From NCBI RefSeq assembly GCF_002114285.1, contig NZ_NEDJ01000035.1:1-34449 (forward strand): DNA of 34,449 nt, in the 5' to 3' direction. This DNA comes from Halorubrum ezzemoulense DSM 17463 (lineage in GTDB: Archaea; Halobacteriota; Halobacteria; Halobacteriales; Haloferacaceae). A program made the position numbers and the translations under genes. Under the pieces are notes generated by a model that was not told the origin of the DNA, ran no database searches, and saw only the letters and a program-made list of their open reading frames with translations. The first letter of the stretch is position 1, and every line of letters starts with the position of its first letter. Positions 8,033 through 18,400 of the stretch are shown in pieces.

Positions 8033-8101
8033 ATGAACGCCGAGGACCGGCGCACGACGGCAGAGGGGAGACGCCCGACCGCCGAGGGGGGCGACGAATG
8101 A
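8033..8101 (+). CDS. 22-codon ORF between E1beta and E2, overlapping the E2 start (ATGA)
   Basis: A short reading frame encodes a 22-residue peptide made mainly of two copies of a seven-residue unit, RRTTAEG (8048-8068) and RRPTAEG (8069-8089). GAGGT at 8022-8026, six bases before its ATG, is a good Shine-Dalgarno sequence. Its stop codon shares the ATGA with the E2 start codon, which is the arrangement of translational coupling. It may set E2 translation relative to E1, or simply be a repeat-derived spacer that happens to be open. No family is recognised. Confidence 0.45.
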   Translation: MNAEDRRTTAEGRRPTAEGGDE

Positions 8102-9753
8102 CGGTCGAGGAGTTCAAACTGCCCGACGTCGGCGAGGGCGTCGCGGAGGGCGAACTCGTCAGCTGGCTGGTCGCGCCCGGCGACCGCGTCGAGGAGGACC
8201 AGCCCGTCGCCGAGGTCGAGACCGACAAGGCGCTCGTCGAGGTGCCGTCGAGCTACGACGGCGTCGTCGAGGAGCTGTTCGCCGAGGAGGGGGAGATGGT
8301 CCCCGTCGGCGACGTGATCATCTCGTTCCGCGTCGACGAGGACGGCGAGGCGGCCGCCGGCGACGACGCGGAGGCCGAACCGGAGCCGGAGCCCGACTCG
8401 CCCGACGAGTCGGCGGCGGAGCCGACCACCGAGGCGGCCGACGCCGAGCCCGACACGCCCGCCGGACGCACCTTCGCGCCGCCGTCGGCCCGCCGGCTCG
8501 CCCGCGAGCTCGGCGTCGACGTCGCGGCCGTCGACGGGAGCGGCCCCGGCGGCCGCGTCACCGAGGCCGACGTGCGCGCCCACGCCGAGGGCGACGCCGG
8601 GGCCGCCGACGCGGGCGGCCCGGACGACGGCCCCGAACCCCGTCCCGCGCCGACGCCGACCGATACCGGCTCCGACGGGCGGAAGTCCGCGGTCAGCAAG
8701 CGCGGCGCCGACGACGGCTCCGCCGACGCCCCGGCGACGCCCGCCGGCGGGCCCGACCCCGCGGGCCGGGAGACGACGCTCGCGACGCCCGCCACGCGGA
8801 AGGCCGCGCGCGACCGCGACGTGGACATCGACGACGTGCCGACCGACCAGACCCGGGACGGCGAGGCGTTCGTCACGGCCGAGGCCGTGAACGCGTACGC
8901 CGACGCGCTGGAGTCGCCCGCGTCGACGCCCGAGCCGGAACCGGTCGAGACGGGCCCGGGCACGGAGCCCGCCGTGACCGCCGGCGACGCGTCCGAGACG
9001 AGCGCTCCCGCGTCGGGCGACGAGACCGTCCCGTACCGCGGCGTCAGGCGCACCATCGGCAAGCAGATGGAGCGCTCGAAGTTCACGGCGCCGCACGTCA
9101 CCCACCACGACACCGCCGAGGTCGACGCGCTCGTGGAGGCCCGCGAGGAGCTGAAGCCGAAGGCCGAGGCCGAGGGGGTGAAGCTCACCTACATGCCGTT
9201 CGTGATGAAGGCCATCGTCGCCGGGCTGAAGGAGTACCCGTACCTCAACAGCGAGCTCCGGGAGGACGACGAGGAGATCGTGTTGAAAAGCGAGTACAAC
9301 GTCGGCATCGCGGTCGCGACCGACGCGGGTCTCATGGTGCCCGGCGTCGAGAACGTCGACGAGAAGGGGCTCTTCGAGCTGGCCGACGCGGTGAACGACC
9401 GCGCCTCGCGCGCCCGAGAGCGGAAGCTCAAGCCCGCGGAGATGCAGGGCGGGACCTTCTCTATCACCAACTTCGGCGCGATCGGCGGCGAGTACGCCAC
9501 GCCGATCATCAACTACCCCGAGACGGCGATCCTCGGGCTCGGGGCCATCGAGGAGCGCCCTGTCGTCCGCGACCACGCGGACGTCGAGTCCGAGTTCCTC
9601 GACGACTCGGACGACTCGACGGTCGTCCCGGCGCCGACGCTCCCGTTGTCCTTATCGATCGACCACCGCGTCGTCGACGGCGCGGTCGCGGCCGAGTTCG
9701 CGAACACCGTCATGGAACACCTGGAAAACCCCCTGCTGTTACTCAACGAATAA
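8098..9753 (+). CDS. pdhC: Dihydrolipoamide acyltransferase, E2 component
   Basis: E2 forms the core of the complex, carrying the acyl group on a lipoyl arm and transferring it to CoA. A lipoyl domain spans residues ~1-80 with the lipoylated lysine K44 in ETDKALVEVPS. An acidic Pro/Glu/Ala linker follows, then a peripheral subunit-binding domain at ~126-165 (PPSARRLARELGVD, GSGPGGRVTEADV). A second, degenerate copy of that domain lies at ~226-270 (TPATRKAARDRDVDIDDVP, FVTAEAVNAYADAL) but lacks the GxGxxGR loop. The catalytic domain fills ~315-551, with the active-site DHRVVDG (H523, D527) and NFGAIGGEYATPIINYPE. Translation is coupled to the 22-codon ORF by an ATGA overlap, and a GAGGGGG string precedes the start. 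Confidence 0.95.
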   Translation: MTVEEFKLPDVGEGVAEGELVSWLVAPGDRVEEDQPVAEVETDKALVEVPSSYDGVVEELFAEEGEMVPVGDVIISFRVDEDGEAAAGDDAEAEPEPEPDSPDESAAEPTTEAADAEPDTPAGRTFAPPSARRLARELGVDVAAVDGSGPGGRVTEADVRAHAEGDAGAADAGGPDDGPEPRPAPTPTDTGSDGRKSAVSKRGADDGSADAPATPAGGPDPAGRETTLATPATRKAARDRDVDIDDVPTDQTRDGEAFVTAEAVNAYADALESPASTPEPEPVETGPGTEPAVTAGDASETSAPASGDETVPYRGVRRTIGKQMERSKFTAPHVTHHDTAEVDALVEAREELKPKAEAEGVKLTYMPFVMKAIVAGLKEYPYLNSELREDDEEIVLKSEYNVGIAVATDAGLMVPGVENVDEKGLFELADAVNDRASRARERKLKPAEMQGGTFSITNFGAIGGEYATPIINYPETAILGLGAIEERPVVRDHADVESEFLDDSDDSTVVPAPTLPLSLSIDHRVVDGAVAAEFANTVMEHLENPLLLLNE

Positions 9754-11180
9754 TGGTCGTCGGAGATGTCACCACGGGAACGGAGGTACTGGTCATCGGC
9801 GCGGGGCCGGGCGGCTACGTCGCCGCCATCCGCGCCGCACAGGAGGGGCTCGACACGACCCTCGTCGAGAAGGACGCCTACGGCGGCGCCTGTCTCAACC
9901 GCGGCTGTATCCCCTCGAAGGCGCCGATCACGGGGAGCGGGCTCGCCCACGAGGCCGGCAACGCGGAGTTCATGGGCGTCCACGCGGACCCCGCCGTCGA
10001 CATGGGGAAGATGATCGAGTGGAAAGACGGCGTCGTCGACCGGCTCACCGGCGGCGTCGAGAAGCTCTGTAAGGCGAACGGCGTGAACCTGATCGAAGGG
10101 ACCGCCTCGTTCGTCGGCGAGGACACCGTCCGCGTCGCGCACGGCGGCGACGGGCAGGGCTCTGAGACGCTCTCGTTCGAACACGCGGTCGTCGCGACCG
10201 GCTCGCGTCCGATCCAGATCCCCGGCTTCGAGTTCGCCGAGGACCACGTTTGGAGCTCCGCCGACGCGCTCGACGCCGACACCGTCCCGGACCGGCTCGG
10301 GATCGTCGGCGGCGGCTACATCGGGATGGAGTTGGCGACGACGTACGCCAAGCTCGGGGCCGACGTGACGGTCGTCGAGATGCTCGACGACATCCTCGAC
10401 CCCTACGAGGACGACGTGAAGCGGATCGTCCGGGAGCGCGCCGCGGAGCTCGGCGTCGAGTTCAACTTCGGCGAGGGCGCGAGCGAGTGGTCGGAGGCGC
10501 CCGACGGCGGGTACCTCCTCCACACCGAGACGGAGGACAGCGAGGAGTCGACGTACGGCGTCGACAAGATCCTCGTCGCGGTCGGCCGTCAGCCAGTCAC
10601 CGACGGCCTCGACGTAGCGAACGCCGGTATCGAGACGGACGACCGCGGCTTCATCGAGACGGACGATCGCACGCGCACGGCGGTCGAGCACATCCACGCC
10701 GTCGGCGACGTCGCGGGCGACCCGATGCTCGCGCACGCGGCCTCGAACGAGGGGATCGTCGCCGCCGAGGTGATCGCCGGTGAACCCGCCGCGCTCGACC
10801 GACAGGCCGTCCCCGCCGCGGTGTTCACCGACCCCGAGATCGGGACGGTCGGGATGACCGAGGCCGAGGCCGAGGACGCCGGCTTCGATCCCGTCGTCGG
10901 CGAGATGCCGTTCAACGCCTCCGGCCGGGCGATGACGACCGGCCACACCGAGGGGTTCGCCCGGATCGTCGCTGACGAGGAGACCGGATTCGTCCTCGGC
11001 GGGCAGATCGTCGGACCCGAGGCGTCGGAGCTGATCGCGGAGGTCGCGCTCGCGGTCGAGATGGGCGCGACCCTCGAAGACGTGGCCGCCACCGTCCACA
11101 CCCACCCGACGCTCGCGGAGGCGGTGATGGAGGCCGCGGAGAACGCTCGCGGGCAGGCGATCCACACGCTGAACCGCTGA
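9753..11180 (+). CDS. lpdA: Dihydrolipoamide dehydrogenase, E3 component
   Basis: E3 reoxidises the dihydrolipoyl arm of E2 with FAD and NAD+. The FAD-binding GxGxxG is VIGAGPGGYVAA near the N-terminus; the redox-active disulfide is C47 and C52 in GGACLNRGCIPSKA; the NAD-binding motif is GIVGGGYIGMELA at about residues 184-196; the second FAD contact is HAVGDVAGDPMLAHAASNEG; and the dimer-interface His-Glu pair is in HTHPTLAEA (H451, E456). Length (475 aa) is standard. Its ATG overlaps the E2 stop by one base (TAATG), so it is the last gene of the operon. In haloarchaea E3 is retained even where pyruvate is oxidised by ferredoxin oxidoreductase, so the true substrate of this complex stays open. 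Confidence 0.96.
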   Translation: MVVGDVTTGTEVLVIGAGPGGYVAAIRAAQEGLDTTLVEKDAYGGACLNRGCIPSKAPITGSGLAHEAGNAEFMGVHADPAVDMGKMIEWKDGVVDRLTGGVEKLCKANGVNLIEGTASFVGEDTVRVAHGGDGQGSETLSFEHAVVATGSRPIQIPGFEFAEDHVWSSADALDADTVPDRLGIVGGGYIGMELATTYAKLGADVTVVEMLDDILDPYEDDVKRIVRERAAELGVEFNFGEGASEWSEAPDGGYLLHTETEDSEESTYGVDKILVAVGRQPVTDGLDVANAGIETDDRGFIETDDRTRTAVEHIHAVGDVAGDPMLAHAASNEGIVAAEVIAGEPAALDRQAVPAAVFTDPEIGTVGMTEAEAEDAGFDPVVGEMPFNASGRAMTTGHTEGFARIVADEETGFVLGGQIVGPEASELIAEVALAVEMGATLEDVAATVHTHPTLAEAVMEAAENARGQAIHTLNR

Positions 11181-13649
<2,469 letters not shown>

Positions 13650-13806
13650 CCCGATCGCCGCGCTCCCGGTTTTCTCTCTGACTCTGCCCCCGCCGAACGC
13701 GGGCCGGTGGTGCGTCGCTCCGCCGCTGCCCGCCGTTCGAGCCTCTCGCTGTCGGCCGCCGAGTCGTGACTCTCGCTTCGGACCCGGTGACCGGCGCCGA
13801 TCAAAT

Positions 13807-13833
13807 TCTATATCGCGACATATAATTTATCTT
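13807..13833. promoter_or_regulatory. AT-rich promoter-like island between katG and the next gene
   Basis: The bases around TCTATATCGCGACATATAAT form an isolated AT-rich, almost palindromic island (core TCGCGA) in GC-rich DNA. It is about 110-135 bases upstream of the next ATG (13943), which has its own closer T-run promoter candidate (CTTTTTTC, 13912-13919). It may start a longer leader or a small RNA. No product is recognised. Confidence 0.3.
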
Positions 13834-13942
13834 GTCGGCCACGTTCGAATCTCTCCCCGAACCGCGAGTTCGAGGGGGCCCCCGTTTCGGCGTCTCGGGG
13901 GCGATCGACCGGCTTTTTTCCCGCCGAGCCCTCGCTGGCGAC

Positions 13943-14272
13943 ATGGCCGACGAGTTCGACCCGGAGAAGTTCGAGGACAAGTACGCGCACTACTTCAACG
14001 AGCTCCAGCGGGCGTACAAGAACGCGTTCAACCAGATGAACGACCGGTACGACTCGGAGCTGATCCACGGCATCGACCAGACCGTGCTCAACGAGTCGGA
14101 GCCGTTCTACGAGGACGGTGAGTTCCGCGTCGAGCTCCCGGAGAACCCGCGCGAGCGCATCCGCGGCGCCGTCGCGGTCGACGACGAGACGTTCGAGGAG
14201 ACGCTCGAGGAGTACGTCGAGCGGATCGAGTCCGAACTGTACCGGACCCTTGGGGTCGACCGACCGGAGTAG
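13943..14272 (+). CDS. Small conserved haloarchaeal protein (109 aa), probably DUF5783 family
   Basis: The protein begins MADEFDPEKFEDKYAHYFNE and is acidic, helical and without cysteines, signal peptide or membrane segments. Recognisable blocks are the aromatic helix YAHYFNELQRAYKNAFNQMN, the central DSELIHGIDQTVLNESEPFY, and FRVELPENPRERIRG. I recall this pattern as a haloarchaea-only family (DUF5783); the assignment is from memory and no function is known. I chose ATG 13943 because the 37 in-frame codons upstream encode basic, low-complexity sequence and a T-rich TATA-like run lies about 27 bases before this ATG. The next gene, 77 bases downstream, has its own promoter candidate. Confidence 0.75.
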   Translation: MADEFDPEKFEDKYAHYFNELQRAYKNAFNQMNDRYDSELIHGIDQTVLNESEPFYEDGEFRVELPENPRERIRGAVAVDDETFEETLEEYVERIESELYRTLGVDRPE

Positions 14273-14319
14273 GGGTCCGACGCGGCCCGCGACGGGAGCG
14301 GATCCGGCCGAACCAAAGG

Positions 14320-14350
14320 CATAAGCCCGGTGCCCGCCAACTCGCGGGCA
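14320..14350 (+). promoter_or_regulatory. TATA-like element and 7-bp inverted repeat abutting the NifU-type gene start
   Basis: CATAAG at 14320-14325 lies about 28 bases before the ATG at 14350. Between them TGCCCGC (14331-14337) and GCGGGCA (14344-14350) form a perfect inverted repeat with a six-base spacer that ends on the first base of the start codon. It may be an operator or a hairpin at the 5' end of a leaderless message. Confidence 0.4.
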
Positions 14351-14730
14351 TGAGCACGGACACGGCTGACGCGGACAACGAACTCCGCGAGCGGATCACG
14401 AACTTCCTGCGGCGCAACTTCCCGCAGATCCAGATGCACGGCGGCAGCGCCGCCATCGCCCACCTCGACCGCGAGAAGGGCGAGGTGACGGTCCAGCTCG
14501 GCGGGGCCTGTTCCGGCTGCGGTATCTCCCCGATGACGATCCAGGCGATCAAGTCCCGGATGGTCAAAGAGATCCCCGAGATCGAGACGGTCCACGCCGA
14601 CACCGGCGCGTCGGCCGGCGCCGACGGCGACCTCGGCGGCACCAGCAGCGGCGGCGGGATGTCTCCCTCCTTCCCCGGGGAGACGACCGACGACGACGGC
14701 GACGACGAAGGCCCCCAGGCGCCGTTCTGA
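14350..14730 (+). CDS. NifU C-terminal-domain protein (Fe-S cluster scaffold/carrier)
   Basis: The NifU-type domain holds or carries a 4Fe-4S cluster and hands it to target proteins. Residues ~10-85 form the domain; the cluster-binding CxxC is in GGACSGCGISPMTIQ, preceded by PQIQMHGGSAAIAHLD and followed by IKSRMVKEIPEIETV. The C-terminal ~45 residues are a Gly/Ser/Asp-rich disordered tail that is not part of the fold. Length is 126 residues. It is a single gene with its own promoter, downstream of katG and the DUF-type gene. The name NfuA-like is reasonable, but no assembly partner genes are nearby. Confidence 0.9.
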   Translation: MSTDTADADNELRERITNFLRRNFPQIQMHGGSAAIAHLDREKGEVTVQLGGACSGCGISPMTIQAIKSRMVKEIPEIETVHADTGASAGADGDLGGTSSGGGMSPSFPGETTDDDGDDEGPQAPF

Positions 14731-14976
14731 ACCCGGCCGACCACGCCTTTCCTCTCTTTCCGCTCCGCGAGTCGCAACGCCGTCAGCTACTGAACCGCCT
14801 ATCTCTGTAGATCCACCGTTTCTACGGTGTAGACGCGTTCTCTCGGCCTTATTGTCGTCTCTCTGACTCTCGCTGTCGTCGCTAGATGTATCACATAACG
14901 CTATATCGAATTGAGTTCGCCGTCCTCCTCGGTCCGACTGAAGCCTTTTTCTCCCCGGCCGCCGTGGGGAGTTGCT
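14731..14976. promoter_or_regulatory. Intergenic region before the PPC-domain gene
   Basis: A T/C-rich run (14746-14761) after the NifU-type gene may end its transcript. CACCG-TTTCTA-CGGTG (around 14814-14829) is a small hairpin. An AT-rich island at 14885-14912 (with GCTATATCG) and a T-run at 14943-14951 are both promoter-like. CTCCCC (14951-14956) and GGGGAG (14966-14971) form an inverted repeat just before the ATG at 14977. Confidence 0.35.
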
Positions 14977-15396
14977 ATGTACCACCGCGAGGTCGAACCA
15001 ACGGCGGAGTACGTCGCGCGGTTCGAAACGGGGGCCGACTGGCGCGAGGAGATCGAGTCGCTCGCCCGCGAGGAAGACGTCGAGGCCGGCTGGTTCACGG
15101 CGCTCGGTGCGGTCCAGGACGCGGACGTCTGGTTCTACGACCAAGACGAGACCGAGTATCGCTCGGTGACGTTCGACGAACCGCTCGAGGTGGCCGCCTG
15201 CGTGGGCAACGTCTCGCTGTTGGAGGGCGACGTGTTCGCACACACCCACGCCGTCCTCTCGCGGCCGAGCGGACAGGCGCTCGCGGGGCACCTCGACTCG
15301 GCGACGGTCTGGGCCGGCGAGTGTCACCTGCGCGCGTTCGCCGAGCCGCTGGAGCGCTCGCACGACGAGGCGACGGACCTCGACCTGTGGCTGTGA
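14977..15396 (+). CDS. PPC domain (DUF296) protein
   Basis: Proteins of this fold are compact single-domain trimers found in bacteria and archaea, often with a bound zinc ion; the same domain occurs in plant AT-hook proteins. The 139-residue chain begins MYHREVEPTAEYVARF and has the hallmark order: LAREEDVEAGWFTALGAVQDA, a strand region ending in GNVSLLEGDVFAHTHAVLS with histidines suitable as metal ligands, then AGHLDSATVWAGECHLRAF. Function in archaea is unknown; DNA binding has been proposed because of the plant proteins but is not proven. I chose ATG 14977, because a T-rich promoter element lies 25-30 bases upstream. Only 34 bases separate it from polC, so the two may share a transcript. 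Confidence 0.88.
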   Translation: MYHREVEPTAEYVARFETGADWREEIESLAREEDVEAGWFTALGAVQDADVWFYDQDETEYRSVTFDEPLEVAACVGNVSLLEGDVFAHTHAVLSRPSGQALAGHLDSATVWAGECHLRAFAEPLERSHDEATDLDLWL

Positions 15397-15430
15397 CCCG
15401 TCGACCGCGCCACCGGACCCCAGAGGCCCG

Positions 15431-18400
15431 ATGAGACCGGACGACGAGCGCTACTTCGCGCGGATCGAAGAGCGGCTCGACGAGGCGTGGGATGTCGCGG
15501 AGACGGCCAAAGAGCAGGGCCGGGACCCGGAGCCGGAGATCGAGATCCCGATCGCCCGCGACATGGCCGACCGCGTCGAGAACATCCTCGGCATCGACGG
15601 CGTCGCCGAGCGCGTCCGCGAGCTGGAGGGCGAGATGTCTCGCGAGGAGGCGGCTCTGGAGCTGGTCACTGACTTCGTCGACGGCAACGTCGGTGACTAC
15701 GACTCCCGCGAGGGGAAGATCGAGGGGGCGGTCCGGACCGCGGTCGCGCTGCTCACCGAGGGGGTCGTCGCCGCGCCGATCGAGGGGATCGACCGCGTCG
15801 AGCTGTTGGAGAACGACGACGGCACGGAGTTCGTCAACGTCTACTACGCCGGTCCGATCCGCTCGGCGGGCGGGACGGCGCAGGCGCTGTCCGTGCTCGT
15901 CGCCGACTACGCCCGGTCGCTGCTCGACGTCGACGAGTACAAGCCCCGCGACGTGGAGGTCGAGCGCTACGCCGAGGAGATCGCCCTCTACGACAAGGAC
16001 ACCGGGCTCCAGTACACGCCGAAGGACAAGGAGTCGAAGTTCATCGCCAAGCACATCCCCGTCATGCTCGACGGGGAGGCGACGAGCGACGAGGAGGTCT
16101 CGGGGTTCCGCGACCTCGAACGCGTCGACACCAACTCCGCGCGCGGCGGGATGTGCCTCGTCGCCGCCGAGGGGATCGCGCTGAAGGCCCCGAAGATCCA
16201 GCGGTACACCCGTGACCTCGAGGAGGTCGACTGGCCGTGGCTCCAGGACCTGATCGACGGGACGATCGGGAAAGACGGGGCGGGCGACGGGGGCGCCGCG
16301 GCCGACGAGGACACCGAGAGCGGCACGGGAGACGGTGACGGCGACGCCGAAGCCGACGACGCGGCGGACACCGAGGGAGACGAGAGCGCGGCCGACGACG
16401 CGGCCGGACCGCCGCGGGCCGACCCCTCACAGAAGTTCCTCCGCGACCTCATCGCGGGGCGGCCCGTGTTCACCCACCCGAGCGAGGCTGGCGGCTTCCG
16501 ACTCCGGTACGGCCGGGCGCGCAACCACGGCTTCGCGACCGGCGGCGTCCACCCCGCCACGATGCACATCGTCGACGACTTCCTCGCGGCCGGCACGCAG
16601 ATCAAGACCGAGCGGCCGGGGAAGGCGCACGGCGTCGTCCCGGTCGACTCCATCGAGGGCCCCACGGTCCGGCTCGCGAACGGCGAGGTCCGCCGGATCG
16701 ACGACCCCGAGGAGGCGAAGGAGCTCCGCAACGGCGTCGAGAAGGTCCTCGACCTGGGCGAGTACCTCGTCAACTACGGGGAGTTCGTCGAGAACAACCA
16801 CCCGCTCGCGCCCGCCTCGTACGCCCCCGAGTGGTGGGTCCAGGAGTTCGAGGCGGCCGGCGCCGACGTCCGCGCGCTCCGCGACGACCCGCACGTCGAC
16901 CTCGAACACCCCGGTGTCGACCGGGCGCTCTCGTGGGCGCGCGAGCACGACTGCCCGCTCCACCCCGAGTACACCTACCTCTGGCACGACGTGTCGGTCG
17001 ACGCGTTTGCGGCGCTCGCCGACGCGATCGCGGCTGGCGAGGTCGTCGAGGGCGTCCTTGCGATCGAGCGCACGGATCAGGTCCAAGACACGCTGGAGTC
17101 GCTGCTGATCGAACACGCGGCGACCCCGGACGCCCTCCGGATCCCGACGTGGCGGCCGCTCGCGCGGTCGCTCGGGATCGACGACGGCCTCCGGAAAGAG
17201 TGGGACCCCGCGGACCTTTCCCCCGCGGCCCGGGAGTACGCCGACGGCGAGAACGCGATCCGCGCGGTCAACGAGGTCGCCCCCTTCGAAGTGCGCGAGC
17301 GGGCCCCCACCCGCATCGGTAACCGGATGGGACGCCCCGAGAAGTCGGAGAGCCGCGACCTCTCGCCGGCGGTCCACACCCTCTTCCCGATCAACGAGGC
17401 GGGCGGCCCCCAGCGCGACGTCGCCAAGGCCGCGAACGTGATGGACGACACCGGCCGGCGGGGGCGACACGAACTGGAGGTCTCCGACCGCGTCTGCCCG
17501 GACTGCGGCGAGCACACCTACGCCGCGCTGTGCCCCGACTGCGAGACGCACACCGAACCGCACTACGAGTGTAACGACTGCGGCACCGTCTGCGAGCCCG
17601 ACGAGGCCGGCCGCGTCGAGTGCCCGAACTGCGAGTGGGAGGTGACGGCCGCGGGGTATCAGGAGGTCGACGTCAACGACGCGTACCGCACCGCCTTGGA
17701 GACGGTCGGCGAGCGCGAGTCTGCCTTCGAGATCCTGAAGGGGGTACAGGGGCTCACCTCGCGGAACAAGACGCCGGAGCCGATCGAGAAGGGCGTCCTC
17801 CGCGCGAAGAACGGCGTCACGTCGTTCAAGGACGGAACGGTCCGGTACGACATGACCGACCTCCCGGTCACCGCGGTCCGGCCCGAGGAGCTCGACGTCA
17901 CCGCCGACCACTTCCGCGAGCTCGGCTACGAGACCGATATTGACGGCGAGCCGCTGCGCCACGACGACCAGGTGGTCGAACTGCGCGTCCAGGACATCGT
18001 CCTCTCGGACGGCGCGGCCGAGCACATGCTCAAGACCGCCGACTTCGTCGACGACCTCCTCGAACAGTTCTACGGGCTCGACCGCTTCTACGAGGTGAAC
18101 GAGCGCGACGACCTCGTCGGCGAGCTCGTCTTCGGGATGGCGCCCCACACGAGCGCCGCGACTGTTGGGAGAGTGGTAGGTTTCACGTCGGCCGCGGTCG
18201 GATACGCTCATCCGTACTTTCACGCCGCGAAACGGCGGAACTGCTTCCACCCGGAGACGAAAATCTGGTACGAGGACGAAGCCGGAAAGTGGCACTACGA
18301 CCCCATCGAGACACTCGTTGAGGACCGACTTGACGCCGAAACGGCTGAAGAGGACGACTTCGGGACGCTTGTCCAGAAACTCGATGACGATGTGTATGTA

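Noticed and set aside
7375..9576. Very long open frame on the minus strand opposite E1beta and E2
   Set aside because: It lies antisense to two clear enzyme genes and arises from their GC-ending codons; its translation is Arg/Val/Leu-rich repetition without any family pattern.
13843..13851. GTTCGAATC, which resembles a tRNA T-arm
   Set aside because: The surrounding bases give no acceptor, anticodon or D stems, and the upstream DNA is AT-rich promoter-like sequence.
16273..16430. Acidic insert in PolC considered as a second intein remnant
   Set aside because: It has no Cys/Ser start, no TxxH block and no C-terminal Asn/Gln motif; it is simple low-complexity Asp/Glu/Ala/Gly sequence.
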